Source of the DNA: Hemibagrus wyckioides
Lineage: Eukaryota > Chordata > Actinopteri > Siluriformes > Bagridae
Assembly (NCBI RefSeq): GCF_019097595.1
Contig: NC_080710.1
Coordinates: 29,336,780 to 29,400,779 of the forward strand
DNA: 64,000 bases
Direction: 5' to 3'
In this document: piece after piece, positions 1 through 10,958 of the stretch
How positions within the stretch are numbered: the stretch's first letter is position 1
Layout of the letters: each line of letters opens with the position of its first letter
Translations under genes and position numbers: made by a program
Notes under the pieces: generated by a model
Seen by the model: only the letters and a program-made list of their open reading frames with translations
What the model was told of the DNA's origin: nothing
The model's database searches: none

Positions 1-370
1 TGTTAGTACAGTGGTAGTGTTTGTTAGCGTTTAGAGTACAGTGTTAGTGCAATGTCATTGTGTGTTATTAGTGTTTGTGTGTTACTTTGTGTTAATACAG
101 TATTAGTGCAGTGTTAGTGCAGTGTTAGTACATGCAGTGTTGGTGTGTGTTAGTACAGTAAAAGTGTGAGTTAGTGTGCTGGTGTGTGTTAGTACAGTGT
201 TAGTGCAGTGTTAGTGTGTGTTAGTGTGTGTTAGTACAGTGTTAGTGCAGTGTTAGTAGAGTGTTTGTGTGTGTTAGTGTATTAGTGCAGTGCTTGTACA
301 GTGTTGTGTGTGTGTGTGTGTTACTGCAGTGCTTGCACAGTGTTGGTGTGTGTTAGTACAGTGACAGTGT
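1..370. repeat. Degenerate TTAGTG-type minisatellite flank
   Basis: This stretch is built almost entirely from variants of an 11-base word, GTGTTAGTACA or GTGTTAGTGCA, mixed with GTGTGTTAGT runs. It appears to be the diverged edge of the regular 50-bp array that follows, whose unit is assembled from the same short words. A similar degenerate edge lies at 1361-1435. No coding potential is seen. Confidence 0.85.
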
Positions 371-1360
371 GAGTTAGTGTGTTGGTGTGTGTTACTACAG
401 TGTTAGTTCAGTGTTGTTGTGTGTTAATGTGTTGGTGTGTGTTACTACAGTGTTAGTTCAGTGTTGTTGTGTGTTAATGTGTTGGTGTGTGTTACTACAG
501 TGTTAGTTCAGTGTTGTTGTGTGTTAATGTGTTGGTGTGTGTTACTACAGTGTTAGTTCAGTGTTGTTGTGTGTTAATGTGTTGGTGTGTGTTACTACAG
601 TGTTAGTTCAGTGTTGTTGTGTGTTAATGTGTTGGTGTGTGTTACTACAGTGTTAGTTCAGTGTTGTTGTGTGTTAATGTGTTGGTGTGTGTTACTACAG
701 TGTTAGTTCAGTGTTGGTGTGTGTTAATGTGTTGGTGTGTGTTACTACAGTGTTAGTTCAGTGTTGTTGTGTGTTAATGTGTTGGTGTGTGTTACTACAG
801 TGTTAGTTCAGTGTTGTTGTGTGTTAATGTGTTGGTGTGTGTTACTACAGTGTTAGTTCAGTGTTGGTGTGTGTTAATGTGTTGGTGTGTGTTACTACAG
901 TGTTAGTTCAGTGTTGTTGTGTGTTAATGTGTTGGTGTGTGTTACTACAGTGTTAGTTCAGTGTTGTTGTGTGTTAATGTGTTGGTGTGTGTTACTACAG
1001 TGTTAGTTCAGTGTTGTTGTGTGTTAATGTGTTGGTGTGTGTTACTACAGTGTTAGTTCAGTGTTGGTGTGTGTTAATGTGTTGGTGTGTGTTACTACAG
1101 TGTTAGTTCAGTGTTGGTGTGTGTTAATGTGTTGGTGTGTGTTACTACAGTGTTAGTTCAGTGTTGTTGTGTGTTAATGTGTTGGTGTGTGTTACTACAG
1201 TGTTAGTTCAGTGTTGTTGTGTGTTAATGTGTTGGTGTGTGTTACTACAGTGTTAGTTCAGTGTTGGTGTGTGTTAATGTGTTGGTGTGTGTTACTACAG
1301 TGTTAGTTCAGTGTTGTTGTGTGTTAATGTGTTGGTGTGTGTTACTACAGTGTTAGTGCA
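371..1360. repeat. 50-bp minisatellite, about 20 tandem copies
   Basis: A 50-base unit beginning GTGTTAATGTGTTGGTGTGT recurs at exact 50-base steps from 421 to 1321, with an older variant at 371. Copies are almost identical. The main variation is GTTGTTGT versus GTTGGTGT in the last ten bases, and the G form occurs in the units starting at 671, 821, 1021, 1071 and 1221. The unit can be parsed as five shorter words of 9-11 bases derived from GTGTTAGTRCA. The near-identity indicates recent expansion or ongoing homogenisation. Confidence 0.97.
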
Positions 1361-1440
1361 TTGTTACTGAATGTTAGTACAGTGTTGTGTGTGTGTGAGT
1401 GTGTGTTAGTGTGTTAGTGCAGTGTTAATACACTTAGACA

Positions 1441-2949
1441 GTTCTAATAAAACCATAATATGGACTGTTACACAATCTTGTATCATATCTACTTTTCCTT
1501 TATATTATTATGTTTGCATAACAGGACAGATTTATGCAGATACTCATTTGTAGTCATGGGGGACGTGGACTGGAAATGCAGAAGAGTCAGTAGATAAAAC
1601 ACACTGACATAAAGCAGCGTCTGAATGCACAATTTCCAGCTAAAAACATGTAGAAACCAGACACAAGAGATTTCTGATGCAATCTCAAACCGGGCTCCTT
1701 GTTTGGACACACAGATGTAGAACGGCAGTAAAAATGCTGCATTACATTATACTGCCCTGCTAAGTGGTGTCTAGCAGGAAATGGTTGCAAGGATGGTACG
1801 TCATTTTTTTTTTCCAGTTACACAAATGAGCTGTTTCCAACTGGTCTTTTCTTGATAAAAGAAACAAACACACTGGAATTTTAGTGAAAAGCAGATCCTC
1901 GTCTATATTGTTTAAAAAAATGGTTGTAAATTTACAGTAAAATACAGTAATTACAGATTTTCATACTGGTCATTTCACTGCCATTGCAAGTACTTTTCCA
2001 TATCCGACAAACATCACTGACAACATCTTTGGGAGGTTTTGGTTTTGAGATAATGACCTTAAAATACTACAGTTACATCTGTAGTAAATGAAGCAGAAAT
2101 ACAGGAAGCCGGCCGAACTGAATGTTTGTACGTTTAAAATATAAATTTTAGCCATTTAACCACATATTCTGTTTATACTCTAGCTTTCATTATGTGTTTT
2201 TTTATTTCTTCAAACACATCCTTCCATCCACTACAAGTAAGAGATCTGATATTGCCTCTTATATGTCAAATTTTTTCCTTAATATAACACAGGAAATACA
2301 CCGCCATGTTCTCTCAGGGGTTTTGCTCAATCTAAGGGAGTGTATTTTTGTTGAAATCCATGCGCTCCCATCCCTTCAACTAGTTTCCATTCCCTTCAAC
2401 CTTTGCTTGCGCCAACTGGCCACGTAACGAGGTCAAGGGTCACAAATAAGTAAAATACGACTCGGCCCTTCACCTTGTGCTTGCTCAAGTCTGATGACTC
2501 GGTGAACCAAACATAAGCAATGGAAAATGTCGATCGAACGTTCATTTCAAACCCCCGAGAGACTTTAAACATGAGTGTACAGAACAAATCTCAGGCCTGG
2601 TTGACGTAAAAGTACGAACAGGATCAGTAAAAGAAAAGTCTCTGACTGAAGCATGTTCATGGCAGAGGTACAAGCAGCGGTCAGTCTCTTTAGCAGATGC
2701 CCCTGAGGATGACAGGATTGCTCTGCTGCATGACTGAAAATGAACAGTCTCTCTGAGCAAAGAGGCATAGAGAGTACTTTTAAAAGCCTGGTGCTTGCTT
2801 CATTCACACTGAAGGATAAACATTCATCACTATGATTAAGGAATATAATCAAACACATACTGATCTCATTGAACAATAATATTCTGATTTTTTTTTAGAG
2901 CAACAGAACAGCTAACAGAGCCATTAATAGATCCATGATTTATATGTCA
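1441..2949. other. No gene seen; unique sequence
   Basis: The interval is moderately AT-rich. Open frames are short and lack start context, domains or repeats, and I recognise no element. Confidence 0.5.
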
Positions 2950-3195
2950 ACTTGCCAAGTCAAGTCAAGAAGCTTTTATTGTCATTTCAACCATATATAG
3001 CTGATGCAGTACACAGTGAAATGAGACAACGTTTCTCCCTGGTGCTACACAAAACAACACAACAACACAGAGATACAAAACAACACAGAGCTAAGGACTG
3101 AAAGTAAGTTGTCCTCACTACGTAAAGTGCAACATGTGCAACCTAGTGCAAACAGTACAAGACAAAACTAAACAGTACAGGACAGATACATATTA
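2950..3195 (-). repeat. Dispersed fish retroposon-like repeat
   Basis: The segment contains TTTATTGTCATTTCAACC and, further on, CAGTGAAATGAGACAACG, words I recognise from a repeat family common in teleost genomes. Read on the minus strand it ends in a motif like TTTCACTGTGTACTGCAT followed by TGACAATAAAAG. That resembles the 3' tails at 30,000-30,080 and 41,120-41,175, suggesting a shared LINE-type tail. The exact class is not resolved. Confidence 0.6.
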
Positions 3196-3300
3196 TTGTG
3201 TTATTAAGGCTTGGATTAAATGCAGTAACCTGTCAAACATGCTAATGTCACTATAAGGGCTAGTAATTGTGGGTTGAAATCTCCATCTGTGTGAAAAATA

Positions 3301-3347
3301 TCTATCCATCCATCCATCCATCCATCCATCCATCCATCCATCCATCC

Positions 3348-3409
<62 letters not shown>
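3301..3409. repeat. Compound (TCCA)n(TCTA)n microsatellite
   Basis: About eleven CATC-type repeats pass directly into about fifteen TCTA repeats. It is a pure tetranucleotide compound tract. Confidence 0.97.
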
Positions 3410-3534
3410 TCTGTAAATTGATAAACGGAACAGAAATAAGCACAGTACAAGTGTACACAGTCAGGCAATAAACCAATGGCAAGACTAAAATAGTGTAAAG
3501 TTGTCAATGGCAATTCCACCACCCAGCTGCCAGA

Positions 3535-3690
3535 GGGATGTGGTAGCTTAGTGGTTAAAGTGTTGGACTACTGATCAGAAGTTTGTGAGTTTGGATCCTA
3601 GATCCACCAATTTGCCACTGCTGGGCCCTTGAGCAAGGCCCTTGTTGCTCAGTTGTATAAAAGGGCATATGCCATTAAATGTAAATGAAA
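3535..3690 (+). mobile_element. tRNA-derived SINE (DANA/V-SINE-like)
   Basis: A perfect polymerase III A box, TAGCTTAGTGG, lies at 3544-3554, followed by a decayed B box near 3586-3597. The body, with CTACTGATCAGAAG and CTGCTGGGCCCTTGAGCAAGG, is the consensus of a common otophysan SINE. The 3' end runs out in AAATGTAAATG. The A box and 3' tail mark this as the + orientation. It is non-coding and probably inactive. Confidence 0.8.
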
Positions 3691-4009
3691 CATCACCAGA
3701 ATATTAACACTTCTGTCTCATGCCTCAGCTTCAGGGTTACTGCTATATAGGCTAGCTACACACCGCAAGGTTTTGTCAGTGTGTAAGCCTGCGTACCAAG
3801 GCTTGAATTTTCTCTGCCTTATGGCCACTAGGGTATGTTTGTCTTTGTGATTTGGATTTGTTTGCATCACAGACTGATTATTACAGTTTCTATGGACTTT
3901 GCCTGTAAAAAAAAAAAAAAAAAACACATCTCCCAACCAACAGTTTTTAGGCTTGATGCTATCCTAAGTCTGTAACTTATTGAACCAGTGTTAATGTATT
4001 CATTGATAG

Positions 4010-4090
4010 ATACTTCAACGCACTCTGGATAAGAGCATCTGCCAAATGTCAGTAATGTAAATGTAAATGTAAATGTAAATGTAAATGCCT
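4010..4090 (+). mobile_element. Truncated SINE 3' tail with (AAATGT)n
   Basis: CTCTGGATAAGAGCATCTGC followed by CAAATGTCAGTAATGTAAATG is the characteristic 3' end of the same fish SINE superfamily. Here it is 5'-truncated and ends in a hexamer repeat at 4046-4088. Confidence 0.75.
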
Positions 4091-5110
4091 GTTTTCTCGA
4101 CTCTGTTTTGCCTAGTGTTTTGGAATGTTTGCTCTCGGGACTATTCTCATTAAACTTCTGCATATGGAATCTGCCAAATCGTTGTTACAAATAGAAACCA
4201 AAGCACATGATTTTCCTCACCATAGGAACAACAAGACAAATGAGGAAACTGTGATAACTAGTTACTGCTGGTTAAGGCAAAGTTATTGGACTATAAATAC
4301 AGGAGAGAAAAATTAAGCATGGTTATGAAAAGTCTATTAAGACTTTTAAGGTTGTTAAATGCAATTATGAGATATATGATGAAGTTTTGTTGTTAATGAA
4401 CACTGTTTTGTTGTGTGTGTGTGCGTGTGTGTGCGTGTTTCTGAGCTGCTGCCTAGTTTCTTGGTCAGAGCGAGAGTGAGTTGCTCTTTTACCCAGTTGA
4501 CGTCACACAGATTTGTGATATTGTGTACATGTCCTTGGCGAGGCTGCTACAACAATGTGTTCAGAATGTTACAATGGGACGAAACAACTACAAGAACAAA
4601 ACAACAAAACATCCACCCTTCATTTAATTTTAGTTATGTTCATTTATTTGTGTGTGTCAAGAGAGACCGAAGAGCAAATCTAAAACTAATCACAGAAATA
4701 GGGTATTACACCAATGAATGATGACACAAAAAATGATTTAAAGTACAACATGAATGCATCTATGTTGAAGACACAATACGTGCTGAAACAGAAGTGAGTG
4801 CTGGAGAAACAGTGAGTGAAGCTGGACTCAGATATGGCACTAAACTACAACTGAGTAACAAAGACCATGTGAAAAAAAAAAAAAAGACTGAAATCTATAT
4901 AACTGAAAGCTAAACATTTTGCCGTTCGGTGTATCAGACCCCATCTGACTAAAATCCTTCATGTGTGTTATACAAATTTATGCAAAATGTTAGAATTCAT
5001 AGCGCCTTCCTTAAAATATATGTTTATTTGTGTGACAAAAATGTACTCTGAAAGCAAAGTTTGTTCTGTTACCTTCCATAGATCTATTTAACCTAGAATG
5101 TTCCTTGCCA
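4091..5110. other. No gene seen
   Basis: The interval is unique, with a short GT tract near 4413-4440 and A-runs near 4874. Open frames are short and featureless. Confidence 0.45.
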
Positions 5111-5426
5111 GGGCAGCATGGTGGCTTAGTGGTTAGCACTGTTGCCTCATAGCAAGGTCCAAATCCTGGGTTCAAACAGACAGGGACCTTTCTGTGTGGA
5201 GTTTGCATGTTCTCCCCATGTCTGTGTGGGTTTACTCCGGTTACTCTGGTTTCCTCCCACAGTCCAAAAACATGTGCATTAGGTGGATTGGTAATTCTAG
5301 GTGTGGCCCTGTGATGGACTGGTGACCTGTCCAGGGTGTACCCCTGCCTTTCGCCCAATGTGTGCTGGGATAGACTCCAGCAGATCCTTGTGACCCTAAT
5401 TAGGAATAAAGCGGATGGATGGATGT
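5111..5426 (+). mobile_element. tRNA-derived SINE, 'GGTGGCTTAGTGG' family
   Basis: The A box TGGCTTAGTGG is at 5122-5132 and a weakened B box GGTTCAAAC begins at 5169. The body contains GGAGTTTGCATGTTCTCCCC and GACCTGTCCAGGGTGTACCC, and the tail is GGATGGATGGATG. This is a very common teleost retroposon. A fuller copy with an intact B box is at 12,567-12,920 and a reverse-oriented copy at 29,080-29,280. It is about 86 bases shorter in the middle than the 12.6-kb copy where the text can be compared. Confidence 0.88.
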
Positions 5427-7010
<1,584 letters not shown>

Positions 7011-7129
7011 TGAACACAACAAAGGACAGTTCTGTGTTAATGTTTATGTTATTGTGTATTATTATATGAATTCTTCTTCTTAATATTATTATTATTATTG
7101 TTATTGTTATTAGCATTATCATTCATTTT

Positions 7130-7372
7130 TTGGAGGGACAGTGATGGTTTAAATGGTTAAGGCTCCGGGTTGTTGATCAGAAGTTTGGGGTTCAAGCCCG
7201 AGCATCACCAAGATCCACTGTTGGGCAATTCATCAAGACCCTTAATCCTCCCTGCTCCAGGGGTGCTGTATTATAGCTGCCCCTGCACTCTGACCCCAAC
7301 TTCCTCAGCTGGGATACACGAAGAAAAGAATTCCACTGTAATGTATACATGGTGATAATAAAGGCTTCTTGC
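7130..7372 (+). mobile_element. tRNA-derived SINE (catfish Mermaid-like)
   Basis: A B box GGTTCAAGCCC at 7189-7199 is preceded by a decayed A box. The body has TTGATCAGAAGTTTGG and CTCCAGGGGTGCTGTATTAT, and the tail reads AATAAAGGCTTCTTGCC. The copy at 40,985-41,178 shares body, B box and tail. The name is given by resemblance only. Confidence 0.72.
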
Positions 7373-7689
7373 CTTCAGTTCATTTATATATCAGATGAGT
7401 AGAGGACTCACAATAATGTGCCAGGTAAAACACACACACACACACACACAGGACATAAAATATCATTCAGAGTGACAGACAGTGACACAGTTTCACTTAA
7501 AAAGGGAATTCAATTTCATATAAAATGCATTAAAATAAACGTTTGTCCATGTAATCATTCTAGAGAATTATATGTGGAGTCAGTGATCTGAATGTGATTT
7601 ACCAAAGTGCAGAAAGGATCAGCTGGATGGGAAATGTGTGTTTTTCACATATAACCCCTTTAATCCATTAACAACAGGAATTTTTTTAG

Positions 7690-8288
7690 TTAAAACTTGG
7701 TCTGTGTGTGTGTGTGTATGTACTTCTGTTTGTGTGAGTATGTGTGTATGTTCTCTCTCTCCCTGTGTGTATGAATGTGTGTTTGTGTGTACTTCTCTCT
7801 CTCTCTTTTCAGAGACGTCTTTAAGCATCTTGCGGTCTGCTCTTGGGGTGAATTTGCTTGGACGCCCTGACCTGGCCATGTTGGCAGTTGTTTTTTGAAT
7901 GTTCTCCACTTGTAAATGATTTTCTGGACAGTGGAATGGCTGATTACAAATTCTTTTGAGATCTTTTTATATCTCTTACCAGACTCATAAGCATCAACAA
8001 TCTTCTTTCTGAAGGCCTCAGAGAGCTCTTTGGATCTCACCATGGTGATACCTCTCACTTCAACAATTAAGAGTAAACCAAGCTAAATGTGTGGGGTTTA
8101 AAATAAGGCAAGCCTCCTTCAAAATGCTCTGGAACAATGTTCTGATCATTTGCACTTGATGTGATACACCTGTAGGTCATTTTATCCATTTCAAGTACAA
8201 ATAAATGTGGGAGTGTCCTTATGTTTTGTTATGTTAAAAAAAAAAAAACACAGGCTTTTATGGGGTGTCCTAATTTTTTCACTTGACT
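7690..8288 (-). mobile_element. Tc1-like transposon, 3' half lost
   Basis: The minus-strand 5' end lies at about 8288, with a terminal repeat reading AGTCAAGTGAAAAAATTAGG. The leader and the N-terminal part of a transposase follow. Coding homology ends at about 7804, where a mixed CT/GT microsatellite of about 110 bases (7690-7803) begins, and no catalytic domain or distal inverted repeat is seen. Its outer end touches another Tc1 derivative that starts at 8286. Confidence 0.82.
7804..8043 (-). pseudogene. Tc1 transposase N-terminal fragment, frameshifted
   Basis: A start codon at 8043 opens MVRSKELSEAFRKK, followed by KKISKEF and SHSTVQKIIYKW. These are the paired-like helix-turn-helix DNA-binding region typical of fish Tc1 transposases. 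A frameshift follows: the continuation with ARSGRPSKFTPRADRKM, the second helix-turn-helix plus GRPR-type hook, is in a different frame. The reading then dissolves into a microsatellite. Only about 80 of roughly 340 family residues remain and none of the DDE catalytic residues, so it cannot be active. Confidence 0.85.
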
Positions 8289-8722
8289 ATATATCCAAAA
8301 GTTTTGGAACATCTGCATTTACATGCACATAAACTTTAATGACATCCCACTCAACATCTGTAGGGTTTAATATTCAGCATACCAAGACATTTTGGACAAT
8401 TTCATGCTCCCAACATGATGACATGGATGAGTGAGTTTGGTGTGGAGGGACTTGACTGTCCTGCACAGAGTCCTGACCTCAACCCCATAGAACACCTTTG
8501 GGATGAATTAGAGTGGAGACTGTGAGCCAGGTCTTCTTGTCCAACATCAGTGTCTGACCTCACAAATGCACTTTTAGAGGAATGGTCAGAAATTCCTCAT
8601 AAACACACTCCTAAACCTTGTGGAAAGCCTTCCCAAAAGAGTTGAAGCTGTTGTAGCTGCAAAGGGTGGACCAACTCCATATTACATTCATGTGCATGTA
8701 AAGACAGACGTCCCATCTCTAA
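8286..8722 (+). mobile_element. Internally deleted Tc1-like element
   Basis: The left end reads TATATCCAAAAGTTTTGGAAC, a common fish Tc1 terminal repeat. After a short leader it contains transposase C-terminal code in which PAQSPDLNPIEHLWDE can be read. This includes the stretch around the last catalytic acid, but stop codons occur. The middle of the transposase, with the second catalytic Asp, is missing, judged against the longer copy at 23.4 kb. The right terminal repeat is truncated near 8722. Confidence 0.82.
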
Positions 8723-9329
8723 ACATGTAGCATTACACAACATACAAGAAAGTTATTACAAATACTATTTGATTAAAAGATGTTGATAGAAAGTGTGTGA
8801 GAGTTGTTGGTTATTAGAAATGTGATTTAGTTGTTGATCTTTATAATGTGTGTTATTACCTCTGAGCAAATGAACTACTGCTTTTGATTTTGTTCTTTTG
8901 TTGCTGCATGTTCAGAAAAGACGCACAAACAGGGACGTATAAAGTCAGATTGTGTGCGCTTCACGAAAACACTCCGGCTGTTCATAAAGACTCGTACTGC
9001 CAGAGCTGAGAAACAGTGCAGTAAGAAACACTGAGATTTTGATATGAAGAGCCTTCTCACAGCATGATTGACATCTCTACAGTGAATTTTGTCTCACATA
9101 CACACACGAAATATTCACAGAATTGTGTTTTGAAGCTAAAACAAATCACAAATATGCAAATTCAAACATGAGGACAAATACACTTTATTATTTAGACAGA
9201 AAAACAACTACATTGGAATCTGAAAAAAATAAATAAATAAATAAAATAAAACTAGAAATATTCGAATACTGATCTACAATCATTTATTTTTATTAATCTG
9301 ATTTGCGGTTTTATTTTACAGGTAATTAT

Positions 9330-9388
<59 letters not shown>

Positions 9389-9575
9389 CACCAAAGGAGA
9401 AAAGCAGGGACAATGCTGCATTAGTTAGGGCTCATAAAATTAAATCAGTTGAAAATTCTGCAAAATTAAGCATCATTAATTACAATTTTAAAAATTAAAA
9501 CAAACTCTGAACAAATACTACTATTTAAAAATGATAAATAGTTCAATAATAGGACAAACACGTGATAAATAATAC
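8723..9575. other. No gene; contains (TAA)n at 9331-9387
   Basis: The sequence is AT-rich and unique apart from a run of about 18 TAA repeats at 9331-9387. I saw no coding evidence. Confidence 0.5.
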
Positions 9576-10223
9576 AGTTGAGTTCATACATTTACGTATT
9601 CTTTTGTAAAATGTTAAAACTTTTTGAACAGGATGACGTAAATGATTATTTTTTTCATTTAAAGATCTGATTGTCCATTTACTTCACGAGATATTGACGT
9701 GTTTCTTAGAAGAGACAAAAATAAAACCAATTCATCCTGTCCAAAAGTTTAACACACACACCCCTTTCTCTGAATGCATCATGTTACCTTCTTGAGGATC
9801 ATTAAACATCTGGACTTTTTTTGTGTCATAGTTGTGCCCGAGTCCCTTCCAGATGTCCTCGGGGTGAAGAGATGAATCTTAACATCATCCAGCTGCTAAT
9901 GGAAAGGAGTCCGAGATGCAGGAGATGCAGAAAAAGCCCATCATCTGCAGGACCTGGAGGATTTTTCTGAAGAACAGCGGCTCAGGACCAACTAAGGAGT
10001 CATGAAGAGTTATCAAAAAAGAAAAAATGAAATGAATAAATGAAAACAGTAGTTAATAACACACAGTGGTCAGAATGGAGCGTGTTTACACTTCTGAACT
10101 GGTTCATTTGTGTACATTCATTTGTTATTGTGTCTAGTGGACTATATGTAAAGACGCCATATAGCTTATTCGGGTCAGGACTAAATACAAAACAAAACGC
10201 TGTTTTTTTGTTTTTAATCTCGC

Positions 10224-10255
<32 letters not shown>

Positions 10256-10293
10256 ATTTTTGCACGTATATAAACATATGATCTCAGGTGTAT
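9576..10293. mobile_element. Decayed non-autonomous DNA transposon
   Basis: Both ends carry related inverted repeats. The left reads ACAGTTGAGTTCATACATTT and the right, on the complement, ATACACCTGAGATCATATG. The internal text resembles a non-coding dispersed element of teleosts whose ends look like Sleeping-Beauty-type mariner ends. It shows TTTTTCTGAAGAACAGCGG near 9962 and GGACTATATGTAAAGACG near 10,139. A TTA microsatellite lies at 10,227-10,254. No transposase is present. Family assignment is by memory of the consensus and is tentative. Confidence 0.55.
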
Positions 10294-10349
10294 GAATCAT
10301 ACACTACATAGTAAAGCTATTGAGGCTAAATGTTGGTGTCAACACAGCT

Positions 10350-10958
10350 AGCAACGGCGTTTATTCGCCTCGCGCTCCGCTCCCCGTGCCATCTCGGGTT
10401 CATTAAACAACATAAAATATGTCTAGAAAAGAAAACCAAGTTTCACAGGCATTAAGGAAGCAAAGTAGATCTTCACACATCCAACCTGCTCTCCCAATTC
10501 CTCCATCAACTCCTCACCCTGTGCTCCACTCTCTCCGGTATACACACCTGACGCCATGCAGGAGAGACAACGGCGTCCCGCTCACTACACAATTTGAACT
10601 ATTTTAATTAATTTTTTTTTTTACTTAAAGACGATAACGTTTCTCTCATGAAAAAAAACAAAATGGCAGAGGAGTGTAGTAAAAAAATAAGAAAAGCTTG
10701 GAAGAAGAAAAAAGTTTGGCCTGCCTTACTCTGCGCATGCGCAGTGAGAGAGCGTGCCGGGTCACACACCTCTGACGACCCCGCCGCCCCCCCCGCTAGG
10801 TGCCAAAGCTGCAGTGCAAAGGCCCCGCCCCCAGGTGGACAACGTGTGTGTTACGTCACAAGCGGGCTTCTCGAACAGAACCTGAACGCAACGCTGTCAC
10901 ATGACGACATCTATCACACATACGAGCTGTGAATTTGAGAGAAAGACGACACTGCAAA
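10350..10958 (+). promoter_or_regulatory. TATA-less CpG promoter of the coiled-coil gene
   Basis: This is the most CpG-rich part of the first 20 kb. It contains a perfect NRF1 palindrome TGCGCATGCGCA at 10,732-10,743, an Sp1-type GC box CCCCGCCCCC at 10,823-10,832, a CRE-like TTACGTCA at 10,851-10,858, and an E-box palindrome GTCACATGAC at 10,896-10,905. I see no TATA box in the last 150 bases. All four sites lie within 230 bases of the ATG at 10,959, as in many broadly or germline-expressed vertebrate genes. The transcription start is not defined. Confidence 0.65.

Noticed and set aside
371..1360. CRISPR-like regular spacing
   Set aside because: The whole 50-base unit repeats without variable spacers, so it is a eukaryotic minisatellite.
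10648..10932. 94-codon frame upstream of the coiled-coil gene
   Set aside because: It lies across the CpG promoter with no domain or repeat. Composition follows GC bias.
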